The position numbers were made by a program, and so were the translations under genes. From contig OX365939.1 in assembly GCA_947243795.1 (NCBI GenBank), positions 186,001 to 250,000 of the forward strand: DNA of 64,000 nucleotides. The letters run 5' to 3'. The notes under the pieces were generated by a model. The model made no database searches, had not been told where the DNA came from, and saw only the letters and a list, made by a program, of their open reading frames with translations. The stretch comes from Saccharomyces uvarum (lineage: Eukaryota > Ascomycota > Saccharomycetes > Saccharomycetales > Saccharomycetaceae). Positions 41,409 through 52,471 of this stretch are shown here, in pieces (position 1 is the stretch's first letter; each line of letters begins with the position of its first letter).

Positions 41409-42628
41409 GGTTGACTTGTTGGCGAGTTTATAAGAGGATGGGAAAAAGGCTTACGAAAGTAGTGTACAAGCCTTTTCAAGTATTTTGATTGACCAACATG
41501 GTCGATTATGTAGACGAATATATATACAAATCATTGATTAGTGTTTTGTCCATGCACATTCCAAAACAACACGAAAATACTCCATTCCTGTATTCTCTTT
41601 TCGTCAACATGAGCCTGCACATCTGAAACTGGACGCCATTTTTTTCGCTGTCCGGAGCATTCTTGGCCAAATCCTCGAAGAAACAAACAATACGTCAAAG
41701 GAAAGCAAGGTGGGCTAGGACTGGGCTAGACGGAGCATGGAAACACGTCATATTCACAGCCGTGTATGAGTGGGTGGAACTTATATAACTAAACAGGCTC
41801 TTGTTTACGTAGTTCGCACCTGCAATGAAATTCTCCGGATAATGTCACATGGGCCTGGCCCAGGGCTCGATGGAGAGCCGGAGCCGGAACGGAAGCCTGG
41901 TAGTCGATCTTCAAGTTCTCGCCTTGCCCCTAAACATACTTGTTCGAGTAGGAACTGTTGTGGATGGGAATCCGGCTTATTCGCGATGTCTGGAGTAGAA
42001 GATAGCGGCCAGGTCCTTCTTGCGCAGAATGATGTAGTCACTAACAACAGACTGGTCCTAGTAGCACGCACGTTTTGCTGTGGAATGTATATATACAGAA
42101 TCATACGATTGCCTAGTGTATGGCACTTGGCTCCAAACAATACAACCAAAATCTTAGTAACAAAGAGGTGCCCTCGCCATTATCTACGACTTTCTTTCTC
42201 AACTTTTCTTGATCGCTGTAGTTGGGTATTTCTGATATGGTATAGTATTTTTTTTAATGTTTATATTTTGTTTGAAAAATGAGCAGTTTAAGATTCCCGT
42301 GAAGATTTTTTACGAGGTATAATACCTCCGGAATATAAACAGTAAAAGAAAGATACAATTCAATTTGACGACGATACATAAAACTCAACTGAAAGTTTCA
42401 GAGCCACTACATATTCGCCAGTGGGTCTTCCAAATTCCAGCTACTGAGATTGAGGCTTATATTATTATTTATCTATCTTTTTGGTATGAGCATTATACGT
42501 ATCAGAGTATATGAAAAAACATAACGTAAAATATACATGTAGTTCTATGTTTTCGTCCCAATAAAAGAGAAGAGTATATAATAGTAATACAATGAAGAAG
42601 ATCACTACTTATCATCCACTGATTGAAA
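41409..42628. other. Intergenic, YLR042C promoter and TRX1 3' flank
   Basis: Spacer of 1.2 kb. It holds the putative origin core and a GC-rich patch at 41850-41905 with CCTGG/CCAGG inverted halves and GAGCCG repeats. A plus-strand frame is open at 41842-42282 (146 codons from its first ATG) but resembles no family. No other gene supported. Confidence 0.6.
42260..42272 (+). other. Putative replication origin core (ACS)
   Basis: TTTATATTTTGTT matches the core and the 3' extension of the ARS consensus (TTTAYRTTTWGTT) perfectly; of the four preceding W positions three fit. It lies in the largest spacer of this half of the window, between YLR042C and TRX1, and I believe S. cerevisiae has an origin (ARS1209) nearby. 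Many such matches are inactive, so this is a candidate. Confidence 0.45.
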
Positions 42629-42940
42629 TTAGGCGTTAGCAGCGATAGCTTGCTTGATGGCAGCTGGGTTAGCACCAACAACCTTGGCGACTTCCTTACC
42701 ATTCTTGAAAAGAACTAAAGTTGGCATAGCAGAGACTTCGTTCTTTTGGGCAACCTCACCTAATTCGTCAACGTCCAATTTGTAAAAGGCGGCTTGTGGG
42801 TATTGTTCAGAGAACTTTTCGATCATTGGAGCAATCATCTTACATGGACCGCACCAGGTGGCGTAGAAATCAACGACGACTAGTTTGTCTTGAGCAATTG
42901 CAGTGTCGAATTCACTGGCAGTTTTGAATTGAGTAACCAT
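42629..42940 (-). CDS. TRX1: Thioredoxin Trx1
   Basis: Trx1 is the cytosolic thioredoxin that supplies electrons to ribonucleotide reductase, peroxiredoxins and PAPS reductase, and with Pbi2 it acts in vacuole inheritance. The 103-residue protein has the active site WCGPC with Cys30 and Cys33, the cis-proline in AMPT, and the family's beta-alpha fold. Only about four residues differ from the S. cerevisiae sequence I recall (for example T13, A51, E62, V75). The ATG at 42940 gives MVTQFKTASEF. The protein ends KQAIAANA as in S. cerevisiae. Confidence 0.98.
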   Translation of the reverse strand: MVTQFKTASEFDTAIAQDKLVVVDFYATWCGPCKMIAPMIEKFSEQYPQAAFYKLDVDELGEVAQKNEVSAMPTLVLFKNGKEVAKVVGANPAAIKQAIAANA

Positions 42941-43287
42941 TATTTATATTGAGCTGTTAGTCTTTTGCACTACTAATTTGCCTCGCTAGATACAAAGATA
43001 TATACATTGTTCGAGTAGTGTTTTTAATCGAGAATGCCGCCACTTCTTTTTTCGCTTGACAAACCATCTTCTTTTTTTTTTTTGAAAGAGATCTTTCCCA
43101 ACGGAAAATCAATGAATCGTATAAAGGACTTTGCTTCAAGGATTGCCTCCAACCCTAAGATAACTTCTGACTCCTTGGTTGATTGTACTTGCTAAAAAAA
43201 ACACACGAATCTAGATAAATAATATGAACCAATATATTTTTCGTTACATAAAAATGCTTATAAAACTATAATTAAAAATTAAATAGC
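42941..43287. other. Intergenic, TRX1 promoter and PDC1 3' flank
   Basis: Spacer of 347 bp. Two imperfect Yap1-like motifs, TTAGTC at 42957 and ACTAAT at 42972, lie close to the ATG, too degenerate to call. Otherwise AT-rich. Confidence 0.5.
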
Positions 43288-44979
43288 TTATTGCTTAGCG
43301 TTGGTAGCAGCAGTCAACTTGGCTTGTTCAACCAAGTTTTGTGGAGCGTCGAAGACTGGCAACATGATTTCGATCATTCTGATCTTGGAGTTTTCGTTGA
43401 AAGACTTGTCTTGAGTCAACTTGTCCCATTCACCGGTGGTAGCAACTCTGTGGGTTTCGTAGTCCTTGGCACCGAAAGTTGGCAACAAGGATAAGTGGTC
43501 CCAGTTTTGAATTTCGTTGTATTGGGCCTTTGGACCGTGAATCAACTTTTCAATGGTGTAACCGTCGTTGTTCAAGACGAACAAGTATGGCTTCAAACCC
43601 CATCTGATCATGGTGGAGATTTCTTGGACAGTCAATTGCAAAGAACCGTCACCAATGAATAAGATAACTCTCTTCTTTGGGTCGATTTCTTCAGCAGCGA
43701 AAGCAGCACCTAAGGTAGCACCAGTGGTGAAACCAATGGAACCCCATAAGACTTGAGAAATACCGTAGGTGTTGTTTGGGAAAGCAACTTGGTTGATACC
43801 GAAAGCTGAGGTACCGGTTTCAGCGATGACAACATCACCTTCTTGCAAGAATTCACCCAATTGGTTCCACATCCATTCTTGTTTCAATGGAGTAGAAGCT
43901 GGGACGGCAGCGTTAGCTGGGGTACCGGCTGGGACAGCGACAGCCTTGTAACCCTTGGCGGCGTCGGCAACAGTGGTCAACAACTTTTGCAAAACGAATT
44001 TCATTTGGACACCTGGGAAGGTAGCGTTTCTGATCTTCATGTGGTCGGAGTGGAATTCAACAATGTTCTTGGTCTTGTAAGAGTAAGAGAAAGAACCGGT
44101 GTTGAAATCAGACAACAAAGCACCGACAGACAAAATCAAGTCAGCGGATTCAACAGCCTTCTTGACTTCTGGCTTAGACAAGGTACCGACGTAAACACCA
44201 CCGTATCTTGGGTGCTTTTCGTCAATGGAACCCTTACCCATTGGGGTGACGAAAGATGGGAATTGAGTCAAGTCGATCAATTTCTTGGTTTCGGCCTTGA
44301 CATCGTGTCTGGAACAACAAGCATCAGCCAAGATAATTGGGTTCTTGGCTTCCTTGACCAAAGCCAAGATGGTGTCAATGACTTCCTTTTCGGATTCAGA
44401 GTCATTTGGCTTCAAAGACATGTCAATTGGAGTTTCCAACAACTTAGCTGGGACGTTCAAGTCGACCAAGTTAGCTGGTAGACCCAAGTAGACTGGTCTT
44501 TGGGTGACGTAGGTAGTTCTGATACATCTGTCAATTTCAGCTGGGGCAGTAGCGATATCAGTGATCATGGCAGTGGTTTCAGAAATGTTGGCAGACATTC
44601 TGTGGAAGACAGTGAAGTCACCGTTACCCAAGGTGTGATGCAACAACAATTGCTTAGCTTGGGCAGAGATGGATGGGACACCAACAACGTGCAAAACACC
44701 AACGTGTTCAGCGTAAGAACCGGCAATACCATTCAAGGCAGACAATTCACCGACACCGAAGGTGGTGATGATACAGGACATACCCTTGATACGAGCGTAA
44801 CCATCAGCAGCGTAAGCAGCGTTCAATTCGTTGGCGTTACCAGCCCATCTCATACCTTCGACTTCGTAGATCTTGTCCAACAAGGACAAGTTGAAGTCAC
44901 CTGGCAAACCGAAGACGGTGTTAACGTTAACTTGGTTCAATCTTTCGAACAAATATTTACCCAAAGTAATTTCAGACAT
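43288..44979 (-). CDS. PDC1: Pyruvate decarboxylase Pdc1
   Basis: Pdc1 is the main pyruvate decarboxylase of fermenting yeast, converting pyruvate to acetaldehyde and CO2 with thiamine diphosphate and Mg. The ATG at 44979 starts MSEITLGKYLFERL and gives 563 residues; a further open stretch to 45165 covers the TATA box and leader and is not coding. The catalytic glutamate (NANELNAAYAADGYAR, about residue 51), the His-His pair in LLLHHTLGNGDF (114-115) and the ThDP/Mg motif from GDGSLQLTVQE to LNNDGYTIE are intact. About fifteen residues differ from S. cerevisiae Pdc1. Codon bias is extreme. It is PDC1 rather than PDC5/6 by position and sequence. Confidence 0.98.
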   Translation of the reverse strand: MSEITLGKYLFERLNQVNVNTVFGLPGDFNLSLLDKIYEVEGMRWAGNANELNAAYAADGYARIKGMSCIITTFGVGELSALNGIAGSYAEHVGVLHVVGVPSISAQAKQLLLHHTLGNGDFTVFHRMSANISETTAMITDIATAPAEIDRCIRTTYVTQRPVYLGLPANLVDLNVPAKLLETPIDMSLKPNDSESEKEVIDTILALVKEAKNPIILADACCSRHDVKAETKKLIDLTQFPSFVTPMGKGSIDEKHPRYGGVYVGTLSKPEVKKAVESADLILSVGALLSDFNTGSFSYSYKTKNIVEFHSDHMKIRNATFPGVQMKFVLQKLLTTVADAAKGYKAVAVPAGTPANAAVPASTPLKQEWMWNQLGEFLQEGDVVIAETGTSAFGINQVAFPNNTYGISQVLWGSIGFTTGATLGAAFAAEEIDPKKRVILFIGDGSLQLTVQEISTMIRWGLKPYLFVLNNDGYTIEKLIHGPKAQYNEIQNWDHLSLLPTFGAKDYETHRVATTGEWDKLTQDKSFNENSKIRMIEIMLPVFDAPQNLVEQAKLTAATNAKQ

Positions 44980-45114
44980 TATGGTTGTTTTGACTGTGTT
45001 ATTTTGTGTGAGGTTATGAGTGAAAAAAAAATATAGAGAAAGGGATACAACAAGAAATATGAAATTAAAGGGAACAAACTCAAATTGAATTCTAAGGAGA
45101 GTGAAAGAACCTTG

Positions 45115-45123
45115 TTTATATAT
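45115..45123 (-). promoter_or_regulatory. PDC1 TATA box
   Basis: ATATATAAA on the minus strand about 135-145 bp before the PDC1 ATG, followed by a CAAG-rich start region typical of glycolytic genes. Confidence 0.7.
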
Positions 45124-45553
45124 TTTTTTTTCCCATGCTGAACAAGGACAGCTAACTTCATGCAAAAATGTGCCATCAGCATGAGCTGATTCAGAATGAA
45201 TGAAAAAAAATTATGAAAAAATAAGGTGGTGGTGAACGATACAAAGTAGATCAAGATGCCGTCTAACAGAAACACGCGAGGCGGATAATGATATGCAATT
45301 ACGGAAAAAGTACTCAAAGGGTAGATGAGGAAAAAATTCATACGATATCTGCATAAAGTCCATCAGTTGAATAATTCATGAAAAAATAACCGTGGAAAAG
45401 CAAAATCTACTTCTGAATTCATAAATTATTCATTTTCCACAAGGCGCATCAGACCAGAATGCGAAAAAAAGCACATAATCCTATAAACGCATACATTATG
45501 AGTTTGCGCAGTGGCACCTGGCGACAATATTATGCGTTTAGCGGGAGGACTCG

Positions 45554-45615
45554 GGAAGGAAGCCGGAACCGCAAAAAACTGGAAGCTGCGCCTAGGGAAA
45601 AGGTGTGGGTGTGCC
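45554..45615 (-). promoter_or_regulatory. PDC1 upstream activation region (Rap1/Gcr1-type sites)
   Basis: On the minus strand ACACCCACACCT (inside 45601-45615) is one base from the Rap1 consensus. Three Gcr1 CTTCC cores lie at 45554-45558, 45558-45562 and 45581-45585. Grouped Rap1 and Gcr1 sites about 580-640 bp upstream match the known design of glycolytic promoters, including PDC1. Confidence 0.6.
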
Positions 45616-45890
45616 ACCGTTATCTCAAAGGCATCGGCTATCAGTATAAGGTGCTGAAATTTTAGATAATTAAATAAACGCGGGGGTGCATACGCCATAG
45701 AAGAAGTTAGTTTATTTTGTTTATTTACCTTTTACATAACCGGAAGATAGCTTCCTCCGGGCGCGCGTCACTTTTCTCAGGGATATTTGTTCAGGGCAGC
45801 TTTAGTGTGTGATGTGATGTGATGTGATTCGGGCTCTTTATGTTTGATATGTTACATATTAGGTTTATGTGATTGGGAGAAAGTTTCTTT

Positions 45891-48554
45891 CTATGTCCTA
45901 GTCATGCCGTCCCTTCTTGATTTGGCCTTCATTTTTTCAATCCTGGCCTTCAGTGTAGACGTCACTGCCGCGGCACGTTTATAGCTTTCTTCAGAGGCAA
46001 AACTATCGTTAAAGTCGATGTCCAAATCTTCGGAGGGACCTGCTATTGCAGAGCTGTTATTTCTGTATGGCCGTATGTTCAGGGAGTTTACGCGGTGTGG
46101 TAAATCGCCGATGGACTCGCTTGATCGTCTTTCGTTGTTAACATCTTCTCTTTTTACATCTTCCTCTTCTTTCAACGGCATCGAGGAAGATAATGACTTT
46201 ACTCCGTAATTGCTTGATACCGTGGAAGAAGGTATGGAATACGATGAAACTGTACCTGCCGAGTGCAAGTTTGTATCATTTCTTTTTTTGTTTCTATCCA
46301 GTTCAATCTCCATGCTCTTGAGCTCGTTTTCTAAGGACATCACCCTATCAGATAGTTTATTGACGTCGATCTCCTTGGATCTCAATTGGATGTTCTTTTC
46401 GTTCAGTTTGGATTGTGCTTCCTTTAGTTGTTCTCTTAACATTTCATTCTCTTTGATCATTTCGATCTTATAATTTTCCGTGTTATTCATTTTTTCTAAT
46501 AGGCTTTGTCTTTCTTTGGTCCATATCATTTCATCGTTTTGTAATTTTTGCAGTCTGTATTTGTATTCTTCAATCAACTTTTCATTTTTATCGACATTAT
46601 TAGCCGCTAAATTCTTCGGCGTCGTTAAGGATTTAGACGTCAATAGTACTCTTGATTTATTACTGCCGGCTACCATCGTTGGTTTTGTCGCCAAGGCCAT
46701 CGATCCGGTAGGGTTTGCTTTAGCTTTGTTATCATATCTCAGCGGTGAAGATGCCACTCTCTTTGAAGGAAGAACAGAACCCTTTTTCAATAAAAATTTG
46801 TTCTCCACGGGTCTTGCCTGTTTCTTCGCTTCAGAAGCGCTACTGTTATTACCACTTCCAGTATTGAAACTAGGTAAAGTCTTGACGGTTTCCTCAATCT
46901 TTTTCCTTTTCAAGTTATCTAAATTCTCTAACGTCTTCATAAACATATTTGTACCAAATATTTTGATTATTATGGCAAAACACTCAAATCCGATGGTTCT
47001 TATGGCTGGTTGTGTGTCATTGACTATGTGAACTACGATGGGTAACACTTCATCTTTTAAGTATCTTTGCAAAGTTGAGTATCCATCTCTTTCACTTTTC
47101 ATGCTTGAATTGAACAATTGTGTACACTCCATTCTAATTTGGGGTGTCTTGTGTTTCATATGCTCTAAAATCTCTTTGAACATATCCTCGTTGCGCCCAT
47201 TGGGGGCCAATGGGTCATAGTACTTACAGATAGTCAACAAAGTTTTCCGTATAGCCTCTATTACAGAAGGTTTTTTCTCCTTCGTCCTGTCCAATAAAGG
47301 TGTGAAAACTAATGAAACATAATCTTTTGAAAACCCGGGTGTTTTCAGTTTGTCACAAATCAATTCAACTGATTGCGCTGCTAGTGCAACAGCTTGAATG
47401 TTGGCATCTTTTTGGATAATATGTCCGTATATTCCCAATAGGTTGGAATAGTTCTGTGAAGAGCTTTTCAACTTTCTAGTCTGTGATAGAACGTTATCCC
47501 AGAATTCTTCCAATACTTCGACTCTGTCTTTCCATTTGGATGACGTTATCCTCTCATGAAATTCTTTAGGCAACTTATCCAGAATCGTTTCTTCTGGTAA
47601 CATACTAAACGTATCTATTTGAACGACATCTTGTTGTTTTAGCGGTAACGAATCAGCTTCAATACCCATCATAGTATCACCATCTTTATCTACTTGGTAT
47701 TCTGCACTATCACTCGGTGTCATAGACTTTCTCTTTCTGGCCTCTTCCTCTTGGATCCTTTGTTTCTCCAAATCTCTTTTCTCCCATTCAAACAATTTCT
47801 TTGAAGAAGATGGTTCATCCCCGATTTTGGCAAAAAGCTTATCGAGATCTTTTACTTGAATCGGCTTCAGTTTTTTCAAAAGCATGTCATCCAATAGATC
47901 TCTGTTCTTGCCTGTACTTTTATAGATCTCTACAATCAAGTTCATCGTTTGTGATCTAACGTTCCTATCACCATGACCGGCCAATTGAGGTATGTACTTT
48001 AACAGCTCTGGCAAAAAAGTTTGAACGTTCACGTTGGTAAATCCAAATGCAGCCATCAGTCCATAAGTGCAGCTAACTGCGGCGGCAATCAATTTGGGTA
48101 GTTTTTTCTCGAAGAAGGGCATTACCAAATTTACAGATTGTGTAATAGATGTATCAAGACCACAAAGTGAGAGGATACAGTTCATGGCTTTCATTTTCGT
48201 CGTAGCCCTCGAGGATGTTAAGCCTTTCTCTACAAGCAACGGCGTCCACATGGATATCAAAGTGGCATTATGTGCGTTTTTTAAAGAAAGTGGTGCAAAG
48301 GCATCTATCAAAGAATCCAGGGCAACAATGGCCTGCTCTTGAGCGACCACATTAGGATCGGTCATATACTGCGCGAATAACGTAGGATCCCTCCAGTACG
48401 TGCGAATGCTATCGTCCGTCTTGCCCTCATCAATAGAATTTGTGAAGAGCTGATTCAATTCCTTATAAGCTTCTAAACGTGCCTTCCATAATTTGTACGT
48501 CAACCGATCCTCCAGAGGTAGCGTAGTATAGTCGACTTCGTCTTCCCCTGACAT
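45891..48554 (-). CDS. STU2: Microtubule polymerase Stu2 (XMAP215 family)
   Basis: Stu2 adds tubulin to microtubule plus ends and acts at kinetochores and spindle poles. At 887 residues it is one short of the S. cerevisiae protein I recall. Two TOG domains made of HEAT repeats cover about 1-250 ([22 protein letters not shown]) and 320-560 ([31 protein letters not shown]). A basic serine-rich microtubule-binding linker is at 560-650 ([21 protein letters not shown]). The dimerising coiled coil is at about 650-755 ([22 protein letters not shown]). A short C-terminal tail that recruits partners ends the protein. No breaks. The ATG at 48554 is the first in frame. Confidence 0.97.
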   Translation of the reverse strand: MSGEDEVDYTTLPLEDRLTYKLWKARLEAYKELNQLFTNSIDEGKTDDSIRTYWRDPTLFAQYMTDPNVVAQEQAIVALDSLIDAFAPLSLKNAHNATLISMWTPLLVEKGLTSSRATTKMKAMNCILSLCGLDTSITQSVNLVMPFFEKKLPKLIAAAVSCTYGLMAAFGFTNVNVQTFLPELLKYIPQLAGHGDRNVRSQTMNLIVEIYKSTGKNRDLLDDMLLKKLKPIQVKDLDKLFAKIGDEPSSSKKLFEWEKRDLEKQRIQEEEARKRKSMTPSDSAEYQVDKDGDTMMGIEADSLPLKQQDVVQIDTFSMLPEETILDKLPKEFHERITSSKWKDRVEVLEEFWDNVLSQTRKLKSSSQNYSNLLGIYGHIIQKDANIQAVALAAQSVELICDKLKTPGFSKDYVSLVFTPLLDRTKEKKPSVIEAIRKTLLTICKYYDPLAPNGRNEDMFKEILEHMKHKTPQIRMECTQLFNSSMKSERDGYSTLQRYLKDEVLPIVVHIVNDTQPAIRTIGFECFAIIIKIFGTNMFMKTLENLDNLKRKKIEETVKTLPSFNTGSGNNSSASEAKKQARPVENKFLLKKGSVLPSKRVASSPLRYDNKAKANPTGSMALATKPTMVAGSNKSRVLLTSKSLTTPKNLAANNVDKNEKLIEEYKYRLQKLQNDEMIWTKERQSLLEKMNNTENYKIEMIKENEMLREQLKEAQSKLNEKNIQLRSKEIDVNKLSDRVMSLENELKSMEIELDRNKKRNDTNLHSAGTVSSYSIPSSTVSSNYGVKSLSSSMPLKEEEDVKREDVNNERRSSESIGDLPHRVNSLNIRPYRNNSSAIAGPSEDLDIDFNDSFASEESYKRAAAVTSTLKARIEKMKAKSRRDGMTRT

Positions 48555-48845
48555 GATAACCTTGAAATGTGCTTATAGTAATGGCGAGCTATAACGAGCA
48601 GTTGACCCTCAATTATTTTGCCAATTCTGGTTGGTTCATCAGGTTCAAATGTTTCTTTGTTTACTATTCCCATAGGGATGATCAAACAAAACAAAACAAA
48701 ACAAAGCAAAAACGACACGAAAAGCAAAAAGCAAAATCGTATATAGTGATAATTTAAAATTACAGAGAATACTAGAAGAAAGCAATTACTGGCGCATCAT
48801 ACAAGAGATTAAAGTTATTATTAGAGGACTAAGTATTGTTGGCAC

Positions 48846-49805
48846 TTAAACTTCAGACACAGGTCCCTCGACGTCCGAGTTCGATTTCTCCGTTTCTCGG
48901 GTTGGGAAATTCCATGACAATTGCGCATTGACTGACTCTTCCTGCAGTTTAAAGACATTACTTGCTTGGAAACAAACTAAGAAAATTAAAGGTAGCAAAA
49001 ACATTGGCACGGTATCGAAAACGTAAAGACACCATTCGTGTTGAATTATGTAGCTTTGTAGGCCCATAATGAACTCTATTGCTCTGACAATAGATCTGGC
49101 AATAATAAGAACGTTCCCGCCCAAAAGGATGTAATTGAATCGGAACCACACTTTATTGCCTTGGATGATCCCGTTGGACTCCGTCTTCATTTTGTAATGG
49201 AAGAAAATCTGATTTAACATCAAAATCCCGTAACAGAAAATCTGAATGAAAAGACCCACGATAATCAAGATACGCGCAGTATTCAAGTTATCCAATGAAG
49301 ATAGCAGCCCACCACCCGCAGCTTGCAGAACACGACCTGTCATATCACCCACAAGAAAGAACAACGTGTTATATTCTGCGGGGAATACCATGTATCTTTC
49401 CAGAAACAAAAGGTGTGCCATTTTACTGAACAGCATAAAAATGCTAGCAGAGTAAAGGGATGGAGCAATCAATAAGAATACCGACTGTACAATAAATGTA
49501 GATTTAGTGGGTTTCTTAATGGAGACCGCCCTTACCACATAACCGACAAATTCTAAAATGATCCCTAAAATGAAAGGCGAATATGCCCACCTCAAGCTAA
49601 TGTTTGAGAAAAACCTCAATTCAGAAGCGTCGTCCGGTAACTTGATGGACTTCCATGTGCTCATCGATTTCCTGTTCTTGAGTGCCGCCACCGTGGTTTC
49701 TATCAGCGAGAACTGAATTAGAATCCCAAAGAGAACTGCAAAGGCAATTGCAGCGGCTCGGTCTGGCTTGTACGCATAGAACCCATCGATTCCAAATTCA
49801 GCCAT
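48846..49805 (-). CDS. YLR046C: RTA1-like membrane protein YLR046C, full family length
   Basis: A seven-helix protein of the fungal lipid-translocating exporter family (RTA1, RSB1, RTM1). The first ATG is at 49805 (MAEFGIDGFYAYKPDRAAAIAFAVLFG), giving 319 residues, the length of Rta1. The YAYKP motif and first helix are typical of the family. The signature loops are present: EFVGYVVRAVS near 103 and GDMTGRVLQAAGGGLLSS near 155, with the glutamine-alanine-glycine-glycine stretch. I recall the S. cerevisiae annotation as 270 residues, which would lack the first helix. The C-terminus is acidic and polar. The lipid or drug substrate is not known. Confidence 0.9.
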   Translation of the reverse strand: MAEFGIDGFYAYKPDRAAAIAFAVLFGILIQFSLIETTVAALKNRKSMSTWKSIKLPDDASELRFFSNISLRWAYSPFILGIILEFVGYVVRAVSIKKPTKSTFIVQSVFLLIAPSLYSASIFMLFSKMAHLLFLERYMVFPAEYNTLFFLVGDMTGRVLQAAGGGLLSSLDNLNTARILIIVGLFIQIFCYGILMLNQIFFHYKMKTESNGIIQGNKVWFRFNYILLGGNVLIIARSIVRAIEFIMGLQSYIIQHEWCLYVFDTVPMFLLPLIFLVCFQASNVFKLQEESVNAQLSWNFPTRETEKSNSDVEGPVSEV

Positions 49806-50398
49806 TGTTAACTTGGTTAAAAATCTTGTTATTGTTATTGTTGTTTCCACATTGGAGGGGGACAAAAAGCAAACAAGCGCTTATCTTAGTAACTAGCGCC
49901 AAGATTTATTTATATACGTATAATTTGTGAGCGCAATAAGCCTTATTGCATAGTTTGCTTGGCAAGCGACCCCTGCTTGTGCACACGTTTAAAAAATAGG
50001 CCAATTTCCGTTAAAGGCGCCCTCGGTTATACCCTCTTTTGGTATTACTTCAAGGCTTGGCAGATGACTCGTCACTCATTTTTTCACAATTTTCTCCGCC
50101 GTGCATATAAAATAACGCTTATCCATGCGGCGTTCTCCATGACGTAGCTATAAAACAAAGGGGCGCAATCCAAAAGAGGAAAAGGCTCTTGAGGTGAAGT
50201 CGACTAAAGAAACAATCGCTGCAGTAAGACCTCTTGATTATGTTGTCGATGAAGTAGGGGAGTCGACTGTTTCAGCCACCTGCTCTATCGAGTATGCAAT
50301 ATATTATTATTATCTAAACGTGAGTTACTCGGTGGGAGCCAACGGTGGAGCCAACAAAGAGAATATTAAATGCGAACTAACGCCTACACACCACACTC
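49806..50398. other. Intergenic, YLR046C promoter and FRE8 3' flank
   Basis: Spacer of 593 bp. GTCGAC occurs at 50198 and 50262. No conserved element or gene recognised. Confidence 0.5.
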
Positions 50399-52471
50399 CT
50401 ATAATGCAAAGCTTTCTCCGTGGAAGTGCAAGCCACCGTCTACCGCCCATCTTCTTGTACTTTCTATTAAGCCCCTTGGGCCGGCAGCAAGCACCCACAC
50501 TTGCGATAGATATTCGGCGTGATCTCTGCCTTGGTTTGCCCACCTGCAGCATTGAATAGAATCTGTCTCCGCGTCACATTCTGTTTGAAGGCACCACTCG
50601 TAGTCTTTATCACCGAGTGTAGGCCTACCGAAGAAGACTTTGACTCCTGCTGGTATTCTGATTTTTTTCGGTGGTGTTGCTGATGGCGAATCACCCTTTT
50701 GTTCTTGTGCGGGCGGCTCAATGGTCTTCGGTTGCCTGAAAACGTTCGACCCAATGAGCGAGGAATGTGTAGTTAAGGTCCCATGGGTGATGTTTTTCCT
50801 TGACTTAGATCTACCAAAGGCATAAGTAAAATCTATTTCATCGTCTGCATTACCGTCAGGTATGTCGTTTGTTTTGGTAGACTGATGAGTTCTCAAAGTA
50901 GATTTTTTACTTAACAGAGCAGAATTCTCGTTGGGTTCAGCGTGTGACGCCGTGCCGTCTGATAACATAGAATCATCTCTTAGCCCATAACCCTGTGCCC
51001 GCGAAGGCGCATTACTAACTTCATCGGCGACGTTTGTATAGGGGTCGTGGTAATCAATGTAATCTATCTCAATGTCTTGTTCATTACCGTCAGTACCACT
51101 AATGTATATTTCCATACCTTCGAAATTGTTTTTGAAGTGGTTTAGTACTTCTAGATCCTTATAATCTCTGGACACCCAAAGTAGTCTTACATTTACACCG
51201 TTAAAATTCAAAATACGAAGCAATGGTAAACCGAAGGAAATGCCCGAGCCTCCCACACACATAAACACTCTTTGAGCCTTAATAATGAAGTTCAGCGGTG
51301 AACTTATTAGTGCCGAAGAGTTGTTCCGGAATGGGTTCCTCGATGATCTTGTACTAGCGGCAATAGGGAAACTCGGTTTTGAGATAAAACTTATTTCTGG
51401 TTCGAAAGCACCTGTTACGTAATATTTTTCGTTTGTGCGTAATGGGAAATTTCCATTTCTAATAATTAGTCTTGCTAAGCTATCGCTTGGGATACTGGCT
51501 ATGGTAAAGGGATGTTGGAAGGGTACTAAATGAGAGAGCCATCTCTTCATAAAATTTTTATGATATATGTTGATTCTTAAATGGCCGCCTGGTAAGATGG
51601 GAGGCTTGGGCAAATCGGCTAAGGGGAACTCCAAAACAGATAATGATGGAGATATGGGCACGATTGTTACTATTGTGATATTTGAAACGTAGAGCCTATA
51701 AATAACTTGTCCCATCAAAATGGCCACATTCAAAGTGGTGTAATACGAGATACCGGGGCGAGCATGGTAATGCAGCAAAACGACGACTAGCCATGTACTT
51801 ATGTAGTGGACATAGTAAAAGACTCTGTAACTTAATCGTCTGGCATATCTTATGGAGGTAACAGCGATAAGTAGGAAAAGGCCTAGGGCAACAACCCCAT
51901 AAATGTTAGGTAGCTTTTTCATCTTGACATACAACGCGTCATTAATGTACATATAATAAAAATAAAACCATGTGTGTAAAACAGATTCGAGTACGACAAT
52001 TCTGGAAATCCATTTATGCAAAGGTAATAATGCTAAATATAACGTGTGAGGCAGTGGGGATGGTCTCAAAGTTAAAAATAATAAAGGCGGCATCAAAGCA
52101 ACGGAAATCCTCCCCATACGCTTAGTGATTTCCAAGAGATCTCTGTTAACGCCTTGGACAATAAAAATTGTAGTAAAAACAAAACATGTCAAACACAACT
52201 GTAACGATTGATTATGATACATATGCGTCTTGTGAACCCACGACCGCCTATTGAAAACGTGATGCTTTAAATGATGACAGATCTTGAAGAACTTGTTCGT
52301 TAATAACAAACAATTTAATAAGGGTATTATAATGCATATTATTATGAAAGAAAGTAAAAGACATATCTGAGAGTACTTGCGTACCCTTAAAGATCGAAAC
52401 CGTTTGTCTACATCAACATCAAATGTGGGAAGGTGATCTTCAAACCAATTCATAACAGATTCCGAATACAT
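50399..52471 (-). CDS. FRE8: Ferric reductase-like transmembrane protein Fre8
   Basis: Fre8 belongs to the FRE family of flavocytochromes that reduce iron or copper at membranes; its exact substrate and location are unclear. The ATG at 52471 ([17 protein letters not shown]) gives 690 residues, near the 686 I recall for S. cerevisiae. The ferric-reductase membrane core spans about 100-290 with paired heme histidines ([45 protein letters not shown]). The FAD-binding [11 protein letters not shown] is near 330. An NADPH-binding glycine motif, [17 protein letters not shown], is near 405. The C-terminal stretch ACG-type ends [10 protein letters not shown] long polar insert (about 470-630) with charged repeats separates NADPH-binding parts. 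Confidence 0.94.
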   Translation of the reverse strand: MYSESVMNWFEDHLPTFDVDVDKRFRSLRVRKYSQICLLLSFIIICIIIPLLNCLLLTNKFFKICHHLKHHVFNRRSWVHKTHMYHNQSLQLCLTCFVFTTIFIVQGVNRDLLEITKRMGRISVALMPPLLFLTLRPSPLPHTLYLALLPLHKWISRIVVLESVLHTWFYFYYMYINDALYVKMKKLPNIYGVVALGLFLLIAVTSIRYARRLSYRVFYYVHYISTWLVVVLLHYHARPGISYYTTLNVAILMGQVIYRLYVSNITIVTIVPISPSLSVLEFPLADLPKPPILPGGHLRINIYHKNFMKRWLSHLVPFQHPFTIASIPSDSLARLIIRNGNFPLRTNEKYYVTGAFEPEISFISKPSFPIAASTRSSRNPFRNNSSALISSPLNFIIKAQRVFMCVGGSGISFGLPLLRILNFNGVNVRLLWVSRDYKDLEVLNHFKNNFEGMEIYISGTDGNEQDIEIDYIDYHDPYTNVADEVSNAPSRAQGYGLRDDSMLSDGTASHAEPNENSALLSKKSTLRTHQSTKTNDIPDGNADDEIDFTYAFGRSKSRKNITHGTLTTHSSLIGSNVFRQPKTIEPPAQEQKGDSPSATPPKKIRIPAGVKVFFGRPTLGDKDYEWCLQTECDAETDSIQCCRWANQGRDHAEYLSQVWVLAAGPRGLIESTRRWAVDGGLHFHGESFAL

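Larger units (their letters stand above)
44980..45890. other. Intergenic, PDC1 promoter and STU2 3' flank
   Basis: Spacer of 911 bp, long as expected for the PDC1 promoter. Contains the TATA box and the Rap1/Gcr1 cluster. A short GATGT repeat is at 45809-45828. No further gene. Confidence 0.65.

Noticed and set aside
43843-45036. Long plus-strand frames (212 and 178 codons) opposite PDC1
   Set aside because: They mirror the extreme codon bias of PDC1 on the other strand, which removes stop codons from the antisense frame. They are serine/threonine/glutamine-heavy and have no family features.
44980-45165. Upstream extension of the PDC1 frame
   Set aside because: It covers the TATA box and the leader; the conserved protein starts MSEITLGKY at 44979.
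46018-47220. Several plus-strand hydrophobic frames opposite STU2
   Set aside because: They are the antisense of a lysine- and asparagine-rich coding sequence, which yields phenylalanine- and leucine-rich shadows.
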